Source of the DNA: Acuticoccus yangtzensis
GTDB lineage: Bacteria > Pseudomonadota > Alphaproteobacteria > Rhizobiales > Amorphaceae
Length of the DNA stretch: 64,000 bases
Assembly: GCF_001927245.1 (NCBI RefSeq)
Contig: NZ_MJUX01000004.1
Location: 124,001 to 188,000 of the forward strand
Reading direction: 5' to 3'
Shown here: positions 26,223 to 33,463 of the stretch, piece by piece
Layout of the letters: the number at the start of each line of letters is the position of its first letter
Numbering within the stretch: position 1 is the first letter of the stretch
Position numbers and translations under genes: made by a program
The notes under the pieces: generated by a model
Database searches by the model: none
The model's input: the letters and a program-made list of their open reading frames with translations, nothing else
What the model was told of the DNA's origin: nothing

Positions 26223-28469
26223 ATGGCGCATGCCACAGACCTTGCAGACACCGGGTGCTCCCCCCTTGGCCGGCGCATCGCGCGCGGCTTCGGTCGTCCC
26301 GAGGCGCAGCGGCAGGCGATGCCGCCGGCTCATCCGCGTTGGGTCTACCCGCTGAAGGTGGCGCTGGCGGCGGTGATGTCGCTCTACTTCGCCTTCCTCA
26401 TCAACCTCGAGCACACCTTCTGGGCGCTGCTCACCGTGCCGTTCATCGTGCGGCCGGACGCGGGGTCGATGGTGTGGCGCAGCGCCGCCCGCATCGCCGG
26501 AACGGTGATGGGCGCGTTGTGCGGCTTCGTCATGGCCGTGTGCTTCGGCCAGTCGGAGGTGACCTTCATCGTGTCGCTGGCCCTGGTTCTCTTTGCCGTC
26601 GGGTACATGACGCGCGTCGAAAAGGGCAACGACGCCTATGCCTATGGCGTGGCCGGGTTCACCGCGCTCGTCATCGCCATCGACACGGGGCCGCATCTGG
26701 AGACCGCCTTCACGCTCGCCATCACCCGCGCGACGGAGACGCTGATCCCGATCCTGTGCGCCTTCGTGGTGATGCTGGTGGTGTTCCCGCGTTCGGCGAG
26801 CGAGGAGGCGCGCGCCAAGTTGAAGGCGGCGCGGACCTTGGCGGCCAAGCTGGTGGCCGACGGGATCGACGACAAGGCGGAGATCGACCCGGCCGAGGAG
26901 ACGGCCTTCCTCAACCTCATCGCCCTCGTCCACAACGACCTCAGGAGCCTCCTGTTCGAGCGCAACCGGCGCCGTTGGCTGAGGCCGCGCCTGACGCGCG
27001 TGGCGATGGGGCTGCAGGGGATCGTGGTGCTCGCCGAGTCGGCCCGTCTGTCTCTGGGGCGGCTTCCGGCGGGGGTCGACGCGCCCGCCCTCAGCGCGCC
27101 GCGCCGGGCGCTGGTGGAGGCGCTGCGCAATATCTACACGATGCCGCCCGACGCCGCCGCCTTCCTCGCCGCCGCCGACGAGGTCGACGCCATTGCCGCC
27201 AGGATGCGCCCCGCCTGGCGGGCCGACGGGGCGCCGGGCGAACCGGACGCCCCCCACGCCGGCACCAAGGCCGATGTGGGCAACGCGGTCTTCCGCCTCC
27301 ACCGCGTGGCGGTCGCGCTGGCGGCGCTGCTGCGGGACGAGGCGGCGCTCGCCGACCCCAGCCTTCCCGCCGCCCCGGTGGACCCGTTGGGCGGGCGCTA
27401 CCATGATCACATCGCCGCGCTGCAATATGGTCTGCGTCCTGCGGCGGTGTTCGTCGTTCTGTCGGTCGTCTGGCTGGCGACGGCGTGGCCGCTCGGCAGC
27501 ATCGTCACCATGGTGGCCGCAGCGCTGACCTTGCTCATCCCGGTGCTGGCGCCGCGCCCGGCGCGGATGGCCGGCGGCGTGCAGCAGCTCTACGGCCTCG
27601 TCGCCGGCACGGTGGGCGCGCTCCTTCTCATCGTCACCTTGCCGATGGTCGAGGGGTTCACGGCCTTCGCCCTCCTCGTCGGCGGCGTGGTGTTCGCCGT
27701 CTTTTACGTCGCGCAGGAGATCACGCTGCTGCCGGTGGCGATCGGGGCGATGCTGCCCATCGTCATCGGCGTCGCCCCCGCCAACACGCAGACCTACGAC
27801 GCGGCGGCGCTGATCAACGCGGTGATCGCGATCGCCATCGTCCCGGTCGCCTTCATGGCGGGGCTCGCGATCATCTTCCCCGAAGATGCCGGTTGGCTGC
27901 GGCGCCACCTGCGCCGGGCGGTGGGCGACATCCTGCAGCGCGCGATGCGCCGTGATCCGGTCCAGCGCGACAGGTTCGTGTCCGACATCGTCGACGTTCT
28001 GGGCGACTATGGCGGCTCCATCGCCGCCGACGATCCGGTGGGGCGCCATTTGCGCGGCCGCGCCCGCGCCACGCTGATCGCCGGGCTGGACGGTTATGAG
28101 ATGCGCACGTTGGAGGCCTGCGGCGACCTGCCGGACCGGCTGGCGGCCCTCGGCCCACAGGTGCGCGATGCGGTGATGGCGGCCGCCCGTCTGCCGGCGG
28201 CGCCATGTCCCACCACCGCGAGCGGCGCGGCGGTGCTCGCCCCGTTCGACACGGCCGGCGGGATGGTCGCCGACCTTCTGGCGGGCGAGATGGACGGCCC
28301 TGCCCGCATCGCCACCCTGCGTTGGGGTGCGCTCGTCTCGCTCACCCGCCACATCATCGTGCGCGGCGAGCTTGCGGTGGAGCCGGCCTCCTCCGCCGTG
28401 CCGCCGGGGCCGTCCCCCGCATCGTCCGCTGTCCCGTCCGCATCTGGGGAGACGCATCGTGCATCATGA
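26223..28469 (+). CDS. FUSC/AaeB-like aromatic acid exporter, inner-membrane subunit
   Basis: The 748-residue membrane protein has two hydrophobic blocks of about six helices each (about 40-190 and 400-555), separated by a cytoplasmic helical domain, the FUSC/AaeB/YccS plan. The entry motif is RWVYPLKVALAAVMSLYFAF. The family exports aromatic carboxylic acids or other weak acids with a DUF1656 protein and a periplasmic adaptor, which are the next two genes. ATG 26223 has no RBS; ATG 26319 (GGCAGG upstream) is an equally possible start and would remove 32 residues. The C-terminal Ser/Pro tail overlaps the next gene. Confidence 0.85.
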   Translation: MAHATDLADTGCSPLGRRIARGFGRPEAQRQAMPPAHPRWVYPLKVALAAVMSLYFAFLINLEHTFWALLTVPFIVRPDAGSMVWRSAARIAGTVMGALCGFVMAVCFGQSEVTFIVSLALVLFAVGYMTRVEKGNDAYAYGVAGFTALVIAIDTGPHLETAFTLAITRATETLIPILCAFVVMLVVFPRSASEEARAKLKAARTLAAKLVADGIDDKAEIDPAEETAFLNLIALVHNDLRSLLFERNRRRWLRPRLTRVAMGLQGIVVLAESARLSLGRLPAGVDAPALSAPRRALVEALRNIYTMPPDAAAFLAAADEVDAIAARMRPAWRADGAPGEPDAPHAGTKADVGNAVFRLHRVAVALAALLRDEAALADPSLPAAPVDPLGGRYHDHIAALQYGLRPAAVFVVLSVVWLATAWPLGSIVTMVAAALTLLIPVLAPRPARMAGGVQQLYGLVAGTVGALLLIVTLPMVEGFTAFALLVGGVVFAVFYVAQEITLLPVAIGAMLPIVIGVAPANTQTYDAAALINAVIAIAIVPVAFMAGLAIIFPEDAGWLRRHLRRAVGDILQRAMRRDPVQRDRFVSDIVDVLGDYGGSIAADDPVGRHLRGRARATLIAGLDGYEMRTLEACGDLPDRLAALGPQVRDAVMAAARLPAAPCPTTASGAAVLAPFDTAGGMVADLLAGEMDGPARIATLRWGALVSLTRHIIVRGELAVEPASSAVPPGPSPASSAVPSASGETHRAS

Positions 28470-28662
28470 GTTCTCCGTCCTGGGGCTGTTTGCGCCGAGC
28501 CTCCTCCTGTGCGCCGTCGCCGCCGCCGTCCTGTGGTTCATCGTGGACGGGCTGATGCTGCGCTTCGGCATCTGGCGGATCTTCCTCCACCCGCCCCTCG
28601 CCCGGCTGTCGCTCTACATCATCATTCTGGCGCTCACCGGCGCCGTCGCACCGGACTTTTGA
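28459..28662 (+). CDS. DUF1656 (AaeX-like) small membrane protein
   Basis: The 67-residue protein has two membrane helices (SLLLCAVAAAVLWFIVDGLML and ARLSLYIIILALTGAV) around a conserved WRIFLHPPLARL loop. The GTG at 28459 has GGGGAGAC just upstream, inside the end of the FUSC gene, so the two are translationally coupled. This small subunit regularly accompanies AaeA/AaeB-type efflux systems; its own role is unknown. Confidence 0.88.
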   Translation: MHHEFSVLGLFAPSLLLCAVAAAVLWFIVDGLMLRFGIWRIFLHPPLARLSLYIIILALTGAVAPDF

Positions 28663-28667
28663 AGGCC

Positions 28668-29594
28668 ATGATCATCATCCGCCTCACGTTGACGATCGTC
28701 ATCGTCGTCGCCGCCGTGTTCAGCGGCATCTTCCTCTGGACCAACATCTTCGCCGAGCCGTGGACGCGCGATGCGCACATCCGCGCCGACCTGGTGGAGA
28801 TCGCGCCGCAGGTGTCGGGCCCAGTCACCGAGGTGGCGGTGTCGAACAACCAGATGGTGAGCGAGGGGGACGTCCTGTTCCAGATCGACCGGGTGAACTA
28901 CGAACTCGCCCTCGAGGAGGCGCGCGCGACGATGGATGCGGCCGAGGCGGCGGCCGACGACGCCGGCCAGCGCGCCGACCGCTACCGGCGGCTGAAGGCG
29001 AGCGGCAGCGCCTCGGTCGCCGATGTCGACGTGCTGGACGCCGAACTTTCCGCCAAGTCGGCCAATGCGTCCCTGGCCCAGGCGCGCGCGGCTCTGCAGC
29101 GGGCGGAGGCGGACCTGAAGCGCACGACCGTGCTGGCCCCGGTCACCGGGCGCATCACCAACCTCACGGCCGACACCGGCGACTATGTGAACACCGGCAG
29201 CCCGGCGCTGACCGTCGTCGACACCGCGTCCTTCCGCGTCGACGCCTTCTTCATGGAGACCAAGCTGCCGCGCATCCGTCCGGGTGATTCGGCGCGCATC
29301 CGGCTGATGGCGAGCGGAGAGGTGGTGCGCGGGCGCGTCACCGGGATCTCGGCCGGCATTTCCTTCGGCGAGGACGGCTCCGGGTCGATGCTGCAGGCGC
29401 CGGAGCCGTCGTTTCAATGGGTTCGGCTGGCCCAGCGCGTACCGGTCGAGGTCTCGCTGGACACGCTGCCGACCTCGGTGCCGCTGATCAACGGGACGAC
29501 GGTGACGGTGATCGTCGAGCCGTCCGGCGAAGAGGCGCCATTGTGGCAGCGCCTGATGGACGGGGGCCGCAGGGTGCTGGGACTGGCCGGCTGA
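28668..29594 (+). CDS. HlyD/AaeA-like periplasmic adaptor of the efflux system
   Basis: The 308-residue membrane-fusion protein has one N-terminal anchor helix (RLTLTIVIVVAAVFSGIFLW), a biotinyl-lipoyl-like first half (VEIAPQVSGPVTEVAVSNNQ), a coiled-coil hairpin of about 80 residues, and the second lipoyl half (TVLAPVTGRITNLTADTGDYV). A beta-barrel follows. It bridges the inner-membrane exporter to an outer-membrane channel. GAAGG lies before the ATG, five bases after the DUF1656 stop. Confidence 0.9.
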   Translation: MIIIRLTLTIVIVVAAVFSGIFLWTNIFAEPWTRDAHIRADLVEIAPQVSGPVTEVAVSNNQMVSEGDVLFQIDRVNYELALEEARATMDAAEAAADDAGQRADRYRRLKASGSASVADVDVLDAELSAKSANASLAQARAALQRAEADLKRTTVLAPVTGRITNLTADTGDYVNTGSPALTVVDTASFRVDAFFMETKLPRIRPGDSARIRLMASGEVVRGRVTGISAGISFGEDGSGSMLQAPEPSFQWVRLAQRVPVEVSLDTLPTSVPLINGTTVTVIVEPSGEEAPLWQRLMDGGRRVLGLAG

Positions 29595-29932
29595 GCCTCC
29601 CGCGTGAGAGGCGAAACCGGGGGACTGCACGCATCGCGATAGGCTTTTCATATGGGCGTCTTGCAGCGAAATTGCCGCATGCGGCGATTTTGCGCAGCCA
29701 AAATCAGCCGCCTGCGCAAGGCATTAAGCCGCCGCGTGAAGCCAAGTCATTCATTCGTATTCGCATAGCCTTTGGGCATATTGGATCAATTTCGGCATCA
29801 CATGCCCAATTTTTCCTTTGTATCGCCTCAGTTCTCACTTAGAACAAGAAGAAGAGAAAGACAGGGCGCCCGGTAACAGTAGGTTCCGGCGACATCGGCA
29901 AGGTGCGCGCCCGAGATACACGGAGGAAAACC
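29595..29932. other. AT-richer control region before the periplasmic oxidation operon
   Basis: The region holds several inverted repeats. GCCGCATGCGGC at 29674-29685 is a 12-base palindrome. TTGCGCAG (29690-29697) pairs with CTGCGCAA (29712-29719). TTGGGCAT (29772-29779) pairs with ATGCCCAA (29802-29809). Composition from 29740 to 29850 is the most AT-rich in this part of the window. I see no gene. It ends in GGAGG before the Rieske start. Confidence 0.55.
29772..29809. promoter_or_regulatory. inverted repeat, candidate operator of the oxidation operon
   Basis: Eight-base arms TTGGGCAT and ATGCCCAA lie with centres 30 bases apart, about three helical turns, in the AT-rich stretch 125-160 bases before the Rieske gene. 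The spacing suits a dimeric or looping regulator. Confidence 0.4.
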
Positions 29933-30535
29933 TTGGCCTCTTCGCCCAAGGACACGTCCCGCTCTGCGGGCGTGAGCCGTCGCACGTTGATCGCCAGTGG
30001 AGGTGCACTGTCCGCCGCCGCCCTGATCGGACCGCGCCCCGCCCTCGCCGCCAAGCCGCGGCCGGAGCGCGAGCCGGTCCAGGCCGGGGACCGAATGATG
30101 CTGCGGGACGGCCCGAACAAAGGTAAGCTTTTGACGCCCGACATGCTGGAAACGGGCGCCAACTGCATCGAAGCCTTCCCGTTCGACCCCGCGTCCGACA
30201 CCGAGCGCAGCCGCAACCGCCTCAACCGCGTGCTCGCGCTGCGGCTCGACCCGGCCGACATGGACGAGGAGACGCGCCGCTACAGTGCGGACGGGGTCCT
30301 CATCTACTCGGCCATCTGCACCCATCAAGGGTGCACGATCGAGACGTGGGACGCCGAGACGCAGCACCTCAAGTGCTTCTGCCATTTGTCCGAATTTGCC
30401 GCGCTGAACCAGGGCGCGGTGCGCTCCGGCCCAGCCCGCCGGCAGCTTCCGATGGTTCCCGTCACGCTGGATGCGGACGGCTATGTCGTCGCGGCGGGCG
30501 GTTTCACCGCCAAACCCGGCGGCGCCAAGACCTAG
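29933..30535 (+). CDS. Tat-exported Rieske iron-sulfur protein
   Basis: The 200-residue protein has a twin-arginine signal (SRRTLIASGGALSAAALIG) and a C-terminal Rieske domain. The ligands are C129 and H131 in CTHQGC and C148 and H151 in CFCHLSEF; C134 and C150 would form the disulfide found in bc1-type Rieske proteins. The start is a TTG with GGAGG six bases before it; a GTG at 29903 lacks an RBS. No cytochrome b or c1 gene follows, so it is not part of a bc1 operon; it probably carries electrons for the dehydrogenases encoded downstream. Confidence 0.88.
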   Translation: MASSPKDTSRSAGVSRRTLIASGGALSAAALIGPRPALAAKPRPEREPVQAGDRMMLRDGPNKGKLLTPDMLETGANCIEAFPFDPASDTERSRNRLNRVLALRLDPADMDEETRRYSADGVLIYSAICTHQGCTIETWDAETQHLKCFCHLSEFAALNQGAVRSGPARRQLPMVPVTLDADGYVVAAGGFTAKPGGAKT

Positions 30536-30722
30536 TCGCCGAGGCTTTTTCAACGCCCCGACGCCCCGCCGCCCGATCACGGCGGCCTTTATACCGGACC
30601 GCTCCGGCGGCAGATCGAGCGTGGTCGCCTCGCGGCGGCCCGCCTCCGGCTGCCGTATCGCCAAGGCCCGGCGATCAAGCGCCCGCAAAAAGGCGCGTCA
30701 CACCATAATTTCGGAGGACCGC

Positions 30723-32462
30723 ATGAGGCGGATATTGCCCATCGTGGCCGCGGCGGGGTGCGCCCTCGCCTTGCCGGCGCACGCCCAGACCTACAACGCC
30801 GTCACCGACGCGCGCCTCGCCAATCCCGAGCCCGGCAACTGGCTGCAATTCCGCGGCAATTATCAAGGCTGGGGCTACAGCCCGCTCGATCAGATCACCA
30901 CGGAAAACGTCAAGTCGCTGCGGCCGGTGTGGACCTATTCCACCGGCGTCACCGAGGGCCACCAGGCCGCTCCGGTGGTGAACGACGGCATCATGTTCGT
31001 CTCCACCCCGCAGAACCAGGTGATCGCCTTCGACGCGGCGACGGGCGCGGAGAAGTGGCGCTATGTCCGCCCGCTGCCGGACGATCTCTTCCAGCTCCAC
31101 CCGACCAATCGCGGCGTCGGCCTCTACGGCGACAAGGTCTACATGGCCACCGTCGACGCCTACGTCGTCGCGCTCGACGCGATGACCGGCGAAGTCGTGT
31201 GGGAGACCGAGATCGGCGACTATACGGACGGCTATTATTCCACCCTCTCGCCCCTGGTGGCGGACGGCAAGGTGGTCATCGGCGTGTCGGGCGGCGAGTT
31301 CGGCATCCGCGGCTACATCACCGCGCTGGATGCCGAAACCGGCGCCGAAGCGTGGAAGACCTACACCGTGCCGGAGCCCGGCGAGCCGGGGTCCGAGACC
31401 TGGAAGGGCGACGCCTGGAAGACCGGCGGCGGCTCGGTCTGGATGCAGGGCAACTACGACGCCGAGAACAAGATCGCCTACTTCGGCACCGGCAACGGCG
31501 GGCCGTGGATGCCCGACACACGCCCCGGCGACAACCTCTACACCACCTCCGCCGTCGCCCTCGACATGAAGGACGGCAAGATCATCGGCCATCACCAGTA
31601 TCACTGGAACGATGCCTGGGATTGGGACGAGGTGTCCGCACCGCTACTGATCGATTACGAGAAGGACGGCCGGGAGATCAAAGGTCTCGTCCACGCCGGA
31701 CGTAACGGTTACTTGTGGGAAATGGAGCGGTCGCCGGAAGGGCCGATCAAATTCGTCGCCGGCGAGCCGTTCGTGCGCCAGAACGTCTTCACCGGGCTGG
31801 ATGAGAACGGCCGCCCGAGCTACGACGAGTCGAAGACGCCCGGCACCGACAAGACCGTGACCTTCTGCCCCTCGCTCTGGGGCGGCAAGGACTGGGTACC
31901 GGAAGCCTACAGCCCGGACACCGGCCTCTTCTACATCCCGTCCCACGAAAACCTGTGCTCCGAACTCGGCGGCGCGCCGATGGAAGCCCGCGAGCCCGGC
32001 GAACTGTGGATCGGCGTTCCGCTCGACGTGATCCTCTCCTCGCTGCGCTTTCACGAGAGCGTGGACACCTCCAAGCCGGTGCCGATCGGCAAGCTGCAGG
32101 CCTGGGACCTCTCCAAGGGCGAGCTCGCCTGGGAGCACTCCTTCATGGATACGGCCTACTGGGGTCCGATCCTGACCACCAAGGGCGGCCTCGTCTTCAC
32201 CGGCGGCACGCAGGACCGCATGTTCCGCGCCTTCGACGCCAAGACCGGCGACGTCCTGTGGGAGTTCCCGACCAACTCCGGCATCACCGGCGTGCCCTCC
32301 TCGTTCGAGGTGGACGGCAAGCAGTACATCGCCGTGCAGTCCGGCTGGGGCGTCGACTCCGAGCGTATGCGGGCGCTGCTCCAGGACATGCTGCCTGAAG
32401 GGCGGGTCCACAACGTGCCGCAGGGCGGTGTGGTCTGGGTCTTCGCGCTGGACGACGCATGA
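30723..32462 (+). CDS. PQQ-dependent alcohol dehydrogenase with lanthanide-type metal site
   Basis: The 579-residue periplasmic quinoprotein has a Sec signal (cleaved after AHA or so) and an eight-bladed propeller with the WLQFRGNYQGWGYSPLDQI opening of the methanol/ethanol dehydrogenase family. Predicted metal and catalytic residues are E192 (GEFG), N258 (GTGNGG), catalytic D300 and, two residues later, D302 (WDWDE); the second Asp marks lanthanide-using enzymes of the XoxF/ExaF type. The vicinal Cys pair that closes over PQQ in methanol dehydrogenases is missing (QLHPTNRGVGLYG there). No fused cytochrome domain. The ATG has CGGAGGA before it; a 187-base gap with a weak hairpin separates it from the Rieske gene. 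Confidence 0.88.
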   Translation: MRRILPIVAAAGCALALPAHAQTYNAVTDARLANPEPGNWLQFRGNYQGWGYSPLDQITTENVKSLRPVWTYSTGVTEGHQAAPVVNDGIMFVSTPQNQVIAFDAATGAEKWRYVRPLPDDLFQLHPTNRGVGLYGDKVYMATVDAYVVALDAMTGEVVWETEIGDYTDGYYSTLSPLVADGKVVIGVSGGEFGIRGYITALDAETGAEAWKTYTVPEPGEPGSETWKGDAWKTGGGSVWMQGNYDAENKIAYFGTGNGGPWMPDTRPGDNLYTTSAVALDMKDGKIIGHHQYHWNDAWDWDEVSAPLLIDYEKDGREIKGLVHAGRNGYLWEMERSPEGPIKFVAGEPFVRQNVFTGLDENGRPSYDESKTPGTDKTVTFCPSLWGGKDWVPEAYSPDTGLFYIPSHENLCSELGGAPMEAREPGELWIGVPLDVILSSLRFHESVDTSKPVPIGKLQAWDLSKGELAWEHSFMDTAYWGPILTTKGGLVFTGGTQDRMFRAFDAKTGDVLWEFPTNSGITGVPSSFEVDGKQYIAVQSGWGVDSERMRALLQDMLPEGRVHNVPQGGVVWVFALDDA

Positions 32463-32932
32463 TGAAACGCCTGGCAACGAGCCTCTGCCTCGTCGCCGGC
32501 CTCGCCGCCGCTCCCTTCGGGGCGGCGGTTCTGGCCGCCCCGCCGGTGGTCACCGAGACGGCGCTCGCCGACACCATCCGCGGTGCGATCGAGGCGCGCG
32601 ACTACGACGCGATGGAAGAGCTGGTCTTCTGGAAGGATGCCGGCACCATCAAGAAGCGCATCGTCGCCTTCCAGATCCGCAGCGGTCTCGGGCGCAAGGT
32701 CGCCTCGCTCACCGTGGAGCCGTTCGACCAGCACGTTCTGGACCGGATGCTGGCCGACGGACGGCACACGCTGAACCTTCCCGTCAGCCACATCGTGCGC
32801 GTCGTCTATGACGAGCCTGCGGTCGACGCGACGGGCAAGCCGCCGACCTCGGTGTTCCTCGCCGGGCGCAAGGACGACGCCTTCCGCATCGCCCTTGTGG
32901 TGCGCAATTTCGACGAAGACGACGACGATTAA
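32459..32932 (+). CDS. small secreted protein of unknown function
   Basis: The 157-residue protein has a signal peptide (LATSLCLVAGLAAAPFGAAVLA) and a mature part of about 130 residues. A helix-turn (TIRGAIEARDYDAMEELVFWKDAG) is followed by a beta-rich domain and a very acidic tail (DEDDDD). Its ATG overlaps the stop of the PQQ dehydrogenase (ATGATGA), which implies tight coupling. I recognise no family; it may be an accessory, chaperone or electron-transfer partner of the dehydrogenase. Confidence 0.75.
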   Translation: MMKRLATSLCLVAGLAAAPFGAAVLAAPPVVTETALADTIRGAIEARDYDAMEELVFWKDAGTIKKRIVAFQIRSGLGRKVASLTVEPFDQHVLDRMLADGRHTLNLPVSHIVRVVYDEPAVDATGKPPTSVFLAGRKDDAFRIALVVRNFDEDDDD

Positions 32933-32937
32933 GTTCC

Positions 32938-32971
32938 GCCGCGGCGCCCTGTAAGGCTCCGCGGCCCTTTT
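32938..32971 (+). terminator. weak hairpin with short T run inside the oxidation operon
   Basis: GCCGCGG (32938-32944) pairs with CCGCGGC (32959-32965) across 14 bases and is followed by CCTTTT. It is too weak for full termination and may lower expression of the molybdenum-enzyme genes downstream. Confidence 0.3.
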
Positions 32972-33007
32972 CATGGGCCAACCAAGAAGAACCGGGAGGA
33001 GACGCAA

Positions 33008-33460
33008 ATGGCGCGCTTCACACTGAACGGGGTCGACACCGAGATCGACGCCCCGCCCGACATGCCGCTGCTGTGGGCCATTCGCGACATCGCCGGCCTG
33101 ACCGGGTCGAAATATGGCTGCGGGGCGGGTCTGTGCGGCGCATGCACCGTCCATGTCGACGGCAAGGCCGTGCGCAGCTGCGTCACCACCATCGATTCGG
33201 TCGAAGGGCAGACGGTCACGACCATCGAGGGCCTGTCCGAGGACGGCAACCACCCGGTGCAGGTGGCCTGGCGCGACATGAACGTTCCCCAGTGCGGCTT
33301 CTGCCAGGCGGGACAGATCATGCAGGCGGCCAGCCTCCTCGCCGAGACTCCGAACCCGTCCGACGACGAGATCCTGTCGGCCATGTCCGGCAATGTCTGC
33401 CGCTGCGGTTGCTACCAGCGCATCGTCGCCGCCGTGCGCGAAGCCTCCACGGGAGCCTGA
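33008..33460 (+). CDS. [2Fe-2S] subunit of a molybdenum hydroxylase (IorA-like)
   Basis: The 150-residue electron-transfer subunit is of the xanthine oxidase family. The plant-ferredoxin-type cluster uses C38, C43, C46 and C58 ([14 protein letters not shown]). The second cluster uses C96, C99, C131 and C133 ([13 protein letters not shown] and [11 protein letters not shown]). The CRCGCYQRI ending is that of isoquinoline 1-oxidoreductase-like small subunits. It has no signal of its own and would leave the cell bound to the Tat-directed large subunit. GGGAGG precedes the ATG. Confidence 0.92.
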   Translation: MARFTLNGVDTEIDAPPDMPLLWAIRDIAGLTGSKYGCGAGLCGACTVHVDGKAVRSCVTTIDSVEGQTVTTIEGLSEDGNHPVQVAWRDMNVPQCGFCQAGQIMQAASLLAETPNPSDDEILSAMSGNVCRCGCYQRIVAAVREASTGA

Positions 33461-33463
33461 GCC

